Assembly: GCF_036924745.1 (NCBI RefSeq)
Contig: NZ_JAZHSD010000001.1
Span: forward strand, 744,001 to 808,000
Direction: 5' to 3'
Source of the DNA: Bradyrhizobium sp. AZCC 1693
GTDB taxonomy: Bacteria; Pseudomonadota; Alphaproteobacteria; Rhizobiales; Xanthobacteraceae
Length of the DNA: 64,000 nt
Of the stretch, positions 25,228-32,871 are shown in pieces. The stretch's first letter is position 1. Each line of letters opens with the position of its first letter. The notes below the pieces were generated by a model, which saw only the letters and a program-made list of their open reading frames with translations, made no database searches and was not told the DNA's origin. Position numbers and translations under genes: made by a program.

Positions 25228-25953
25228 CTATCGGCAAGAATGCGTCTGGCCGTCGTAGCCCCGGTAAGTCCCGGACGACGGATTGTAGGTGCGGAAGTGG
25301 GTGCAGAGCATGACGATGGTCCGCTCGCGCGGCTTGTGGGCTGCGCTGGCCGGTTGCACCGATTTACTGTGCTCTGCCCCTTTGCGGTGGACAGCGCTTT
25401 TTGATTGCTTGGCGACAGACTTCTGCTTCAAGGCGGGCTTCCCGTGCGCAACCGCTGGTTTTTCCTCGGCAGGAGCCGGCTTCTGCTCGACGACCGCAGG
25501 CTTCGCGTCCGGGACGGCCGGCTTCTGCTCGATGATGGCGGGCTTGTCGTCCGTGGCAGCCGACTTCTCCTCGACAGCTGCGGGCTTGTCCTGCGCAACC
25601 GTTGGTTTCGCCTCGGCGGGGGCCGGCTTCTGCTCGACGATGGCAGGCTTGTCGTCCGTGGTAGCCGACTTCTCCTCCACCGCCGCGGGCTTGTCCTGCG
25701 CGATTGCTGCTTTCTCGTCCGCGGGCGCCGGCTTCTGCTCGACAGTGGCGGGCTTGTCGTCCGCGGCAGACGGTTTCTCTTCGGCAGCGGCCGCAGGCTT
25801 TTCCTGCTCGGGCGCAGAAGGCTGCGCTGCGGTCGGGCTCGGATTTTCCGTGGCCGACGTCTGCGCGAGCGCCTGAGCGCTGATCACCATAAACAAGATA
25901 CAACACAGCACGCCGGCGCGCGCGGCGACGGTCGATAGAGCTGACAAACGCAT
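25228..25953 (-). CDS. secreted Lys/Pro/Ala heptad-repeat protein with BA14K-like C-terminus
   Basis: A 241-residue exported protein with a signal peptide ending near AQALAQ. Residues 50-170 are built of seven-residue units (VEQKPAP, ADEKAAI, AQDKPAA, VEEKSAT, TDDKPAI). Five such units form a 35-residue block that is nearly repeated. A lysine-rich spacer follows. The C-terminus contains MLCTHFRTYNPSSGTYRGYDG and ends SCR, resembling the YRSFDPxxGTYxGYDG end of BA14K proteins. Composition suggests an extended, charged periplasmic or cell-surface chain. I chose the ATG at 25953 because the signal peptide starts there. Confidence 0.78.
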   Translation of the reverse strand: MRLSALSTVAARAGVLCCILFMVISAQALAQTSATENPSPTAAQPSAPEQEKPAAAAEEKPSAADDKPATVEQKPAPADEKAAIAQDKPAAVEEKSATTDDKPAIVEQKPAPAEAKPTVAQDKPAAVEEKSAATDDKPAIIEQKPAVPDAKPAVVEQKPAPAEEKPAVAHGKPALKQKSVAKQSKSAVHRKGAEHSKSVQPASAAHKPRERTIVMLCTHFRTYNPSSGTYRGYDGQTHSCR

Positions 25954-26440
25954 GGATTGATACTCAGCTAATTGTCCCCATGAATGCTCCACACGTATTT
26001 GCGGCAAGTCTGTGAACAGTGCTGCTCTTTCGCGAGCGACGACGCGCTTAACACCGAGAGTGTGTGCCGGCTGCCACACCACGCGTCTTGAGGGCCTGGC
26101 GCCAAAACAGCGAAAGCGTCTTGAGAGCGCAACTGTGAAAAGAGGCTTGCTCGTGACACAATCAAAGCGAGCGTGAATGAGTGCAGCGTGGCGTTGCGGT
26201 GACGATCATGGTCCACACCGCAGCGATCTCGCGGCGCTGACGCTTGCTGATTCATCTCACGGCGAAAAATTCGCTGGTCGAACTCGCCGACGGCACGCTT
26301 CCTGCTGATCGTCTCAGGCGGCAAACGAGAGCGGCGCGTCTCGCGCCTGCGAGACGCCTGCATCATTCTGATAACGCGACCACTCCTTTAGGGAACGCCT
26401 GTTTCGCTACGGCGTTCCAATCCATGAGGAGGAACTCGCC
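25954..26440. other. gene-free gap between divergent exported-protein genes
   Basis: About 490 bases with no supported gene. Short frames on both strands lack coding bias and ribosome-binding sites. The right end carries the GAGGAGGAACTCGCC ribosome-binding region of the SH3 gene and an A/T-rich patch near 26370. Promoters for the two divergent exported proteins are expected here, but I cannot pick clear hexamers. Confidence 0.5.
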
Positions 26441-27463
26441 ATGAAACTGAGAGGATTGTTTATCGCAGCAGCCGTGCTGCTGATGCCGACCGCCGCACTG
26501 GCGGCGCCGGGCATCGTCACCACCACGGTCAGCCTGAGGGCAGGGCCCGGTGAAGGCTTTCCAACCGTCGACCGCATTCCCGGCGGGGCCCGTGTCAACA
26601 TCCATGGGTGCCTCAGAGGCATCGCCTGGTGCGATGTGAGCTGGTCGGATGATCGTGGCTGGGTATCGTCGCAATATCTCGAATATCTCTACCGCAACCG
26701 CTACGTCTATCTGCCCGATTATGTCGACGAGATCGACGTTCCCGTCGTGCCGTTCGTGCTGACCTCGTACTGGTCGAGCCACTATGCGGGACGTCCCTGG
26801 TATCACCGCCGCGCCTACTGGAGCGGCTACTGGCAATCGCATGAGCGTTTCGCGACGCGGTTGACGATCGACCGCTCGGCGGCCCGGATCGGCCGCGCGG
26901 CGGCAGCGCGCGATGCGGCGCTCCCCGAGGCAAAGGCGGGTGCAAAGACGCGTGTGGGTGTCGAGGAGAGGTCGCGTGCCCGTGTCGAGGAACGGACGCG
27001 CGCCGGTGTGACGGAGCGGAGCCGCGCCGGTGTGACGCAACGCGTGACGCGGGAGAAAGACATCGCTGCGCGCAGCGGGCGAGAGGTGCGCGAACGCGCG
27101 GCGGTGCAGCCCCGCATGACGCGCGAGAACGCGCGGATGACGCGTGAGAACGCAAGAGCGCCCGTGCGCGAGCAGCCGATGGCCCGCGCCCGCACGCAGA
27201 CGCCACCGGTCATGGCCCGCGGTCATGACGAACCACGTGCGGCTGCGCCGCGGATCGAGCGCGCCGCGCCCCACATGACGCAGCCCAACGCGGCGCGCGG
27301 CGGCGGTGGCCCGCCGAACGTACGCGCGCAGATGCCGGCCCCGGCCGCCCCGCGCGCGGCAGCGCCCGCAATGCCGCAGGGCGGCGGCGCGCCGCACATC
27401 GCACCGCGCGGTGGCGGCGGACCGGGCGGTGGCGGAGGCCACGGTCAGGACAAGCGTCAATGA
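26441..27463 (+). CDS. exported SH3-domain protein with Arg-rich repetitive tail
   Basis: A 340-residue protein. A signal peptide (LRGLFIAAAVLLMPTAALA) is followed by a bacterial SH3 domain with TVSLRAGPGEGFPTVDRIPGG, CDVSWSDDRGWVSSQYL. A Tyr/Trp-rich linker follows. From about residue 165 the chain is basic and repetitive (VEERSRARVEERTRAGVTERSRAGVTQ), then rich in Met-Thr-Arg-Glu-Asn repeats and ends Gly-rich. The SH3 domain probably binds peptidoglycan; the basic tail could bind anionic polymers. It has a strong ribosome-binding site and terminator. Confidence 0.85.
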   Translation: MKLRGLFIAAAVLLMPTAALAAPGIVTTTVSLRAGPGEGFPTVDRIPGGARVNIHGCLRGIAWCDVSWSDDRGWVSSQYLEYLYRNRYVYLPDYVDEIDVPVVPFVLTSYWSSHYAGRPWYHRRAYWSGYWQSHERFATRLTIDRSAARIGRAAAARDAALPEAKAGAKTRVGVEERSRARVEERTRAGVTERSRAGVTQRVTREKDIAARSGREVRERAAVQPRMTRENARMTRENARAPVREQPMARARTQTPPVMARGHDEPRAAAPRIERAAPHMTQPNAARGGGGPPNVRAQMPAPAAPRAAAPAMPQGGGAPHIAPRGGGGPGGGGGHGQDKRQ

Positions 27464-27466
27464 ACG

Positions 27467-27496
27467 AAAAAGCCCGGCCTTGAGCCGGGCTTTTTT
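27467..27496 (+). terminator. rho-independent terminator
   Basis: Stem AAAAAGCCCGGC / GCCGGGCTTTTTT with a short CTTGA loop, immediately after the SH3-protein stop codon. Confidence 0.92.
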
Positions 27497-27558
27497 GCTC
27501 GACGAACTGCTGGCGGCCTGACGGGCTACGCATTTCTCCAATTGCGAAGGAGTATCCG

Positions 27559-27858
27559 ATGAAATCGCTTTTGCTGCTCACCGCGAGCGGTCCGCTGCTC
27601 ATTCTCACATCGCACGATTCCTTGCACGATCAGAGGCTTCTTGAGGTGCTCAAGCACAAAGGGATCGGCAAGTTCGTCGCGTTTGAGGTTCCATTGTCAC
27701 TCGCCAAGGAGCGCTACGGCGGGCATTTTCAAGCGGTCGAAAGCAACCTGCACGAGACTGATGATTTGAGGATCCTCGACTTCAACGGCCAGCGGATCTT
27801 TCAGCTCTTCCGTTTCGATGAACTCGGTTCACCGATCCTTCAGGAACAGCGAGCGTAG
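27559..27858 (+). CDS. hypothetical cytosolic protein
   Basis: A 99-residue soluble alpha/beta protein starting SLLLLTASGPLLILTSHDS. The core LLEVLKHKGIGKFVAFEVPLSLAKERYG and DDLRILDFNGQRIFQLFRFDELG resembles a small family found across Bradyrhizobium and relatives. GAAGGAGT precedes the ATG. No enzymatic motif is visible and the role is unknown. It converges with yjdM across a short REP-like piece. Confidence 0.8.
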   Translation: MKSLLLLTASGPLLILTSHDSLHDQRLLEVLKHKGIGKFVAFEVPLSLAKERYGGHFQAVESNLHETDDLRILDFNGQRIFQLFRFDELGSPILQEQRA

Positions 27859-27892
27859 CCAGGATTCGCTTCGCTCATCCGAGTCACGCTTG

Positions 27893-28243
27893 CTACGCCT
27901 TCTTCACGAACTCCGATTTCAGATTCATCGCGCCGATGCCGTCGATCTTGCAGGCGATGTTGTGGCCATCGGTCGCCTCGGTCAGGCGGATGTTCCTGAC
28001 CTTGGTTCCGCCTTTGACGACCGATGACGATCCCTTGACCTTGAGATCCTTGATGACGATGACGCTGTCGCCATCGACCAGCAGGTTGCCGTTGATATCG
28101 CGGACGCCCGGCTCGGGCGAGGCCTCCGCGGCTGCCGCCGCCTCGGCGCTCCATTCATGCGCGCATTCCGGGCAGACCCACAGGCCGCGATCCTGATAGG
28201 CATGCTCGGAATTGCATGCCGGGCATTTCATTGCATCGTCCAT
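27893..28243 (-). CDS. yjdM: YjdM/PhnA zinc-ribbon domain protein
   Basis: A 116-residue protein. The N-terminal zinc ribbon has CPAC and CPEC pairs ([27 protein letters not shown]). The SH3-like PhnA domain contains [31 protein letters not shown] and the C-terminal EFVKKA, both invariant in the family. The family was once called PhnA but is not phosphonoacetate hydrolase; its role is not well defined. The ATG at 28243 is the only start giving the usual length. Confidence 0.93.
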   Translation of the reverse strand: MDDAMKCPACNSEHAYQDRGLWVCPECAHEWSAEAAAAAEASPEPGVRDINGNLLVDGDSVIVIKDLKVKGSSSVVKGGTKVRNIRLTEATDGHNIACKIDGIGAMNLKSEFVKKA

Positions 28244-28584
28244 AATCGTCCCTCTTGGCGGAGCGCACCGTAGGGTCATGTCCGGGCAAATCAAGCAAAA
28301 AAGGAACGTCGTCTGATGGCTGTTGCCATCGGCCATAAAATCTCGATCAGGGCAAATCGGCCAGGGGTGGCACAGACGGGCGAAGCAACATCCGGGTCTC
28401 GAACGATCCCGCATCTCGCTGCGCTCATGCGGGCTACTTGCTGACGATATCGCCTTCCTGGACCCTGCACAGATACTCATCCGCAGTACACCGCAGGGCC
28501 CAGACACAAAATCGCGAAAACAACCCCATGCAAAGTAGCGAGCGTGGCCTACGCTTGCTCGTTGAGCTATGGCGGACAGGTCGG
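28244..28584. other. gene-free gap with small inverted repeat
   Basis: No gene supported. It contains an inverted repeat CCCGCAT (28408-28414) / ATGCGGG (28427-28433) around a CTCGCTGCGCTC loop, a REP type. The left end must carry the yjdM promoter. Confidence 0.5.
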
Positions 28585-29451
28585 CTAATCCACCCGACGC
28601 GCAGCGTGACCGTCATGCGAAAATCGTCGGGTCAATCCCCAGACAATTGCGGCCGTGGCTGCCGTCGCGATCAGATGTTTCAAGGTGTGTCCGGTGACGA
28701 AGCCGAAAGCGGTCGCGATCTCGTGGTCGAGCACCTCGGCGACCTTGGCCAGGATGTACAGCACCATCGCGGCGGCGAAAGCGATGCGATCGGTGCGCGG
28801 GGCGCGATGGATCGCTTGCCATAGCGGGATGAGGATGAGAGCGAGCCCTTGCAACAGGAGATACGGTCGCAGGTCATCCGCGCCGTTCCTGTCTGACATG
28901 GCCCACCATGCGACGCTGGCGACGGCGTAAAGCCCGAGAACGATCGCGTCGATTCCGGTCTTCGATCCGCACTGGGTGTCTCCGCGGACGCCGACGAGCA
29001 GGCCGGCGCAAACCAGCGCGATCGGCAGCCTGTCCCAGATCAGGCTGATATTGTCGGGGGCGAGATGATAGAACGCGGACCCGAAAGCGGTCAGGAACAG
29101 TCCGGTCAGGAACAGCCTGTAGCCGGGCCATCCGTCGCGCAAATGGTCGCTGGCGCGTCGGGGCCGCAATGTCAGCCAGCCCCAGATCGCGACCAGAGCG
29201 AACCCCGCGTTGGAAAACACATCGGCTGCGTGAGGAATGCCGAAGGCGGCCGACTGGTCGGCGAATTCGTTGTAATGCGCCGGCTGCGCAATGCGTCCGT
29301 GCAGCGCCAGGATCACGATCATGCCGACGGTGATGATCGTCGGAGCGTGCTTGATCCATGGGGCCATGGGGTGGCCCGGGCCGATCGAGACGTCCATACC
29401 GGGGGCGGGTTGCATCGTCGGCTTCTCGAGTTTTGAGCGTTGCTCAAGCAT
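28585..29451 (-). CDS. ceramidase-like (CREST superfamily) integral membrane protein
   Basis: A 288-residue protein with about seven hydrophobic segments. Conserved polar residues fit the alkaline ceramidase/CREST hydrolase superfamily. They are the N and S in [16 protein letters not shown], the histidine in [11 protein letters not shown], the aspartate in IWDRLPIAL, and the paired histidines near the C-terminus in [11 protein letters not shown]. These would form a zinc site in the membrane hydrolysing lipid amides. The start is uncertain: TTG at 29472, ATG at 29451 or ATG at 29415 are possible. Confidence 0.75.
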   Translation of the reverse strand: MLEQRSKLEKPTMQPAPGMDVSIGPGHPMAPWIKHAPTIITVGMIVILALHGRIAQPAHYNEFADQSAAFGIPHAADVFSNAGFALVAIWGWLTLRPRRASDHLRDGWPGYRLFLTGLFLTAFGSAFYHLAPDNISLIWDRLPIALVCAGLLVGVRGDTQCGSKTGIDAIVLGLYAVASVAWWAMSDRNGADDLRPYLLLQGLALILIPLWQAIHRAPRTDRIAFAAAMVLYILAKVAEVLDHEIATAFGFVTGHTLKHLIATAATAAIVWGLTRRFSHDGHAARRVD

Positions 29452-29519
29452 GAGTAATCCGAAAATGAACAATGTTCAAGAAGAATTTTCGCTAGGCGCT
29501 TTGGCTGTTGTTCAGTCCG

Positions 29520-29812
29520 GGGGAGATCGACCTTGTCGTCGATACGGATGCACAGGCGGGGCGCATTCGCAGCCTCGTATTCTTCTCGCGAACGCGCGCG
29601 CCGAAATTCACTGATGTGCCGACCACCGAGGAGGCGACGGGTCACAAGTGGCACGAGGGCGTGTGGCGCGGCTTTGCGGCGCCCAAGGGCCTGCCGAAGG
29701 AGACTGCCGCGCAGTACGAGACCGCGATCAGGAAGATCTGGGACAGCGCGGAGTTCAAGGAGTTCATGAACCGGCGCGGCCTCGACATGATCTATCTGGA
29801 TTCGGCTGGCTT
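29520..29812 (+). pseudogene. C-terminal remnant of a Bug/TctC-family binding-protein gene
   Basis: The frame reads VVDTDAQAGRIRSLVFFSRT, then KFTDVPTTEEATG, GVWRGFAAPKGLPKETA and FKEFMNRRGLDMIYLD. These are the last 95 or so residues of a tripartite-tricarboxylate-type binding protein. The first two thirds are missing. The frame then runs directly into a decayed copy of the inverted-repeat element at 29819. No intact start or transporter genes are nearby. Confidence 0.7.
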
Positions 29813-30327
29813 CGCGTTATTACGGTGCATTCAATCCACTATTGGCACCATGCGGCTTTGCTGCCGGCTTTCCGGAGTTGAGTGCACTTCTGCACGGACC
29901 TAATTCAACCGCTAATGGATCGGCAAGATGGTCAGATCCCGCATGGGAGGGATAGGTCAGGCCATTTGACGATACCGCAGCGCTTTCCAGACATGATGGC
30001 TGACGTCGGGCGCACTGGATGCTACCATACGCTCGCTCGGATCGTGCGGGTTATGCCTTCTTGCAGGTGTGTAAACCGTTCATCGGCCCTGTCTGAGTCG
30101 GTTCTACGCGAGAACATGAACCGGCGATCGGAGCCACAATCTCCCACATACTTCGTCCATCTGCGGCGAAGCGTCGTTAGAGCATGATCGCGTCGGCGTT
30201 CGGCGCCTGCGCGAAGTTCGACATCAGCAAGGACAACAACACGGTCTTACGTGCAAGCACGTCGTCTCTAACTCCGCGGCAGCTCGCGGCATAGGCGTGA
30301 GCCGCCGCTTGATCCAGGGAGGAACCA
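29813..30327. other. gene-free gap containing a decayed repeat-element copy
   Basis: Apart from the element copy at 29819-29897, no gene is supported. A 101-codon frame at 29882-30187 has low-information composition and starts inside the element. The right end (AGGGAGGAACC at 30317-30327) is the ribosome-binding region of the next gene. Confidence 0.5.
29819..29897. mobile_element. decayed copy of the ATTACGGTG...CACCGTAAT element
   Basis: Begins ATTACGGTGCATTCA and shares the inner blocks CACCATGCGGCTT, CCGGCTTTCCGGAGTTGAGTGCA with the intact element at 31019-31105. The left end has lost six bases (GACAGT), and the right end (CTTCTGCACGG) no longer pairs with it. It marks the break in the Bug-family gene. 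Confidence 0.75.
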
Positions 30328-30894
30328 ATGAGGCCCATCAACCCAAGCAAATACGCGATACCCGCCGCAGCGATGACACTTGCGAAAGCAACGCTTCTCG
30401 CCGGGGCACTGGTAGCCATTGCTACCGCGGCTGCCCTGGGAGAGCCGATTGAAAAGAAGGGGACTACGCCCTACGTGACGCACTTCATTTTCAAGCCGTT
30501 GATGAGCATTGACATCGCCGGGTTAGGTACGGCCACCGCGCTGGAGGCGATCGGGACTACCCAAAACATGAAGGGAGAGAAGATGCTCGACAAGATGTCG
30601 GCCCATTGCACAGCGTTGAACGTGGCGTCCGGCGACAAGAAATACATTGACGGCGCCTGCGTGCTGGCCGACAGCGACGGTGACAAGATTTTCTCGACCT
30701 TCGATACGCGCGACCTCGATAAGTCGCAGCCGAAAATGGATTGTGGCACCCACATCATCACCGGCGGTACCGGGAAGTATAAGGGGATCACCGGGAGTGA
30801 GCCATTTGCCTGCATAACCATGCCTGCGCCAGCTGGCCCGGGCGGCTATTTCGCGATGGACATCCCGCATAACACGACGTGGGAAATCAAATAA
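30328..30894 (+). CDS. exported hypothetical protein
   Basis: A 188-residue protein. After a short basic start, a hydrophobic signal (AKATLLAGALVAIATAAALG) leads to a mature part with three cysteines. Characteristic blocks are ALEAIGTTQNMKGEKMLDKM, GACVLADSDGDKIFSTFDTRD and MDCGTHIITGGTGKYKGITG near the end. The GTGKYKGITG turn is typical of small beta-barrels such as allene-oxide-cyclase-like proteins, but I assign no activity. Base composition is somewhat less GC-rich than neighbours. AGGGAGGAACC precedes the ATG. Confidence 0.75.
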   Translation: MRPINPSKYAIPAAAMTLAKATLLAGALVAIATAAALGEPIEKKGTTPYVTHFIFKPLMSIDIAGLGTATALEAIGTTQNMKGEKMLDKMSAHCTALNVASGDKKYIDGACVLADSDGDKIFSTFDTRDLDKSQPKMDCGTHIITGGTGKYKGITGSEPFACITMPAPAGPGGYFAMDIPHNTTWEIK

Positions 30895-31018
30895 GAACCC
30901 CGATGTCCCCTGGAACCGGGGGGCAGCAACACTTAACGAGAGCCCAGGCCAACACAGCCGGGCTTTTCTTCTGCTGAATTTCATCTCCAGGGATCACCGG
31001 CGACGAATTCGTCTTGGG

Positions 31019-31105
31019 ATTACGGTGACAGTGCATTCATTTACTGTTGGACACCATGCGGCTTCGCTACCGGCTTTCCGGAGTTGAGTGCACTGTCACC
31101 GTAAT
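31019..31105. mobile_element. 87-bp palindromic element with perfect 17-bp inverted ends (MITE/REP-like)
   Basis: The ends ATTACGGTGACAGTGCA (31019-31035) and TGCACTGTCACCGTAAT (31089-31105) are exact reverse complements. The interior contains CACCATGCGGCTTCGC and CCGGCTTTCCGGAGTTG. It encodes nothing. A second, decayed copy is at 29819-29897. From memory, ends of this kind occur next to REP-associated tyrosine transposase genes in other Proteobacteria, so mobilisation in trans is plausible. No transposase is in this window. Confidence 0.8.
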
Positions 31106-31175
31106 TCTGGTTGCAAACTCAGCTTACCCCTGACCACCTGCCACCCCATAGGATCTACTTACTCAGTGTCATCCA

Positions 31176-32783
31176 TTACGTTGCAGCAATGGCAGGCAAG
31201 ACATTTCGGATTGCAATCGAAACCTCTGGCGCGGTGTCGTTTCGCAATGCGCGCACGATCCAATGTTCGAATCGGGTCTTAGTTGTGTCTTTCGCCCTGC
31301 AGGCGATGCTCAATATTCCTTTATTATCGTACCACTTGAGCAGTTCGGCGATATTCCTGTCGGAGATGGCCTTCCAGATGCTGTCCGAAGCCATTTTTGC
31401 GATAGCCTCCACATCGAAGGCATCTGTTTTGGTTTTATAGTCCGTCGCAAGTGTTGTCACGTCGGCAGCATCGCTCAGGTCGATTTTCTTGAGCGTGCGA
31501 TCGATTCTGCGGCGGCAATACCGCAATACTATTGGAGCTTGGTTCTTTGAATCGGCTGCCCCCGCCAAGAGTTCGTCGAATATCGCAGTCAACTTGTCTT
31601 GGAGAGCTTGGTCCGCGTAACCCTCCGCCCTCGCGATTGCCTCAACCACTTGAGGCAGGAGGAAGATGTTTTCGATCTCCGAGACAGGTAAAACGGCGAT
31701 ACCCTTGCTTTGTAGCAGTTCAATCTCGGAGGCGTCGTAGGCGTCCGCGTCGACGATACCTGCGCAAGTCACGCGGGTAAGGGAGGCATTGGCGCGCAAC
31801 ATGGCCACAGCATGGATGACCTCCTCGCAAGAGCCACGAGGGATAACAGTCCAGTCGGAGTAGCAAGCGCGGTAAATGGCCTGATCGAGGCTGCTACCTT
31901 GCCCTTCCACAAAGAGGACGGGCTTACGGCTGCCAAGAATGAGTGTCGTGATCTCTTCGGTGAAACCGGTATCCTCTGGCACGCCTTCGATGGTCCAACC
32001 GTTGGTGGGGCTATAATCCCGCAGAACGTATTTTTGACCTTCGCGCGATGCCACAAATTCAAGGTCGTGAGAGATAAATGCCATTCCGCAGTCGGACCGT
32101 GCGGCCTCGAGCTCATCCCAGAGGCGCGACATGATCGAGCGGTGGATATGTAACTCTGGCTCATCGAAGATGATGAGGCTGTCCGGCGCCGCCACCAGCG
32201 TCTGGCCGACGAGATAGAAAATTGCTCGTTCACCATCGCTCATATCTGCTGCAGGATACTTAACGGCAGAGCCGGCAACAGATGCTTGAATATCATCGCC
32301 AGTAATTTCCAACCTCCGGTGAGGAAGAATGCGGTCCCATATTTGAGTGAGCTGTTCGAGCTTGGTGGCCGCCGCAGGCTGAGCGCTGCCGGCGCGCGCA
32401 TTCTTATGGGTGGTCAGAGAGGTATTGGCCTGTTCGGCAAAAAGTGCCTGCACGAGAAAGTCATAGTCGTTAAGCAACGAAACCGCAGCGTTGCTTTGCC
32501 ATCGACTCCCATTTCTATGTTGAAGCCCCGCGGTCGGACTCGCATGTCCCGTTCTAAGCGCGAGAAGGGCGACGCGCTCGCTAATCTTATGTATGGAAGG
32601 ATTGAGGGTGAGGGCTCGGTGCGCGGAAATTCGGTGCGCTTTGTCTCCAAGATCAGTTTCGATTTGGACCGCAAGTCTGGTCTTTCCGCCGCCGTTTGCT
32701 CCGACGAACAGGAGTGAGGTTCCCGGCTCGACTTGAAAATCCATCGGTCCAGAAGGTGTAGTGACTGAGAAACTAAACGTCAT
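31176..32783 (-). CDS. fused ABC-type ATPase and TOPRIM/DUF4435-like protein, candidate PARIS (AriAB) or OLD-type anti-phage effector
   Basis: A 535-residue protein with two parts. Residues 1-285 are an SMC/ABC-type ATPase: Walker A GANGGGKT (28-35), signature MSDGERAIFYLVG (181-193), Walker B LIIFDEP (203-209), and switch histidine in FISHD (237-240). Residues 286-535 resemble DUF4435/TOPRIM: FVEGQGSS with E293, GIVDADAYD with D345 and D347, then PVSEIENIF with E369 and E371. These acidic residues would bind metal in a nuclease. The combination matches PARIS (AriA plus AriB), which also occurs fused, or OLD-like nucleases. The ATG at 32783 has GGAAAAG upstream. The gene stands alone and is visibly less GC-rich than nrdJ, suggesting transfer. 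Confidence 0.75.
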   Translation of the reverse strand: MTFSFSVTTPSGPMDFQVEPGTSLLFVGANGGGKTRLAVQIETDLGDKAHRISAHRALTLNPSIHKISERVALLALRTGHASPTAGLQHRNGSRWQSNAAVSLLNDYDFLVQALFAEQANTSLTTHKNARAGSAQPAAATKLEQLTQIWDRILPHRRLEITGDDIQASVAGSAVKYPAADMSDGERAIFYLVGQTLVAAPDSLIIFDEPELHIHRSIMSRLWDELEAARSDCGMAFISHDLEFVASREGQKYVLRDYSPTNGWTIEGVPEDTGFTEEITTLILGSRKPVLFVEGQGSSLDQAIYRACYSDWTVIPRGSCEEVIHAVAMLRANASLTRVTCAGIVDADAYDASEIELLQSKGIAVLPVSEIENIFLLPQVVEAIARAEGYADQALQDKLTAIFDELLAGAADSKNQAPIVLRYCRRRIDRTLKKIDLSDAADVTTLATDYKTKTDAFDVEAIAKMASDSIWKAISDRNIAELLKWYDNKGILSIACRAKDTTKTRFEHWIVRALRNDTAPEVSIAIRNVLPAIAAT

Positions 32784-32821
32784 CTGGTCTTTTCCGGTTT
32801 TAGTCTTCAACTTTCGAGACG

Positions 32822-32850
32822 AAAAAGGCCGCCCTTTCGAGCGGCCTTTC
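32822..32850 (-). terminator. nrdJ terminator
   Basis: Arms AAAGGCCGC (32824-32832) and GCGGCCTTT (32841-32849) around CCTTTCGA. Read on the minus strand, the stem is followed by a T-rich end. It lies 22 bases beyond the nrdJ stop and before the start of the fused ATPase gene. Confidence 0.85.
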
Positions 32851-32871
32851 CATTTGTTATCCATCAATCGA

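Noticed and set aside
29882..30187. 101-codon plus-strand gene
   Set aside because: It starts within a decayed repeat element, has no ribosome-binding site and shows no coding composition.
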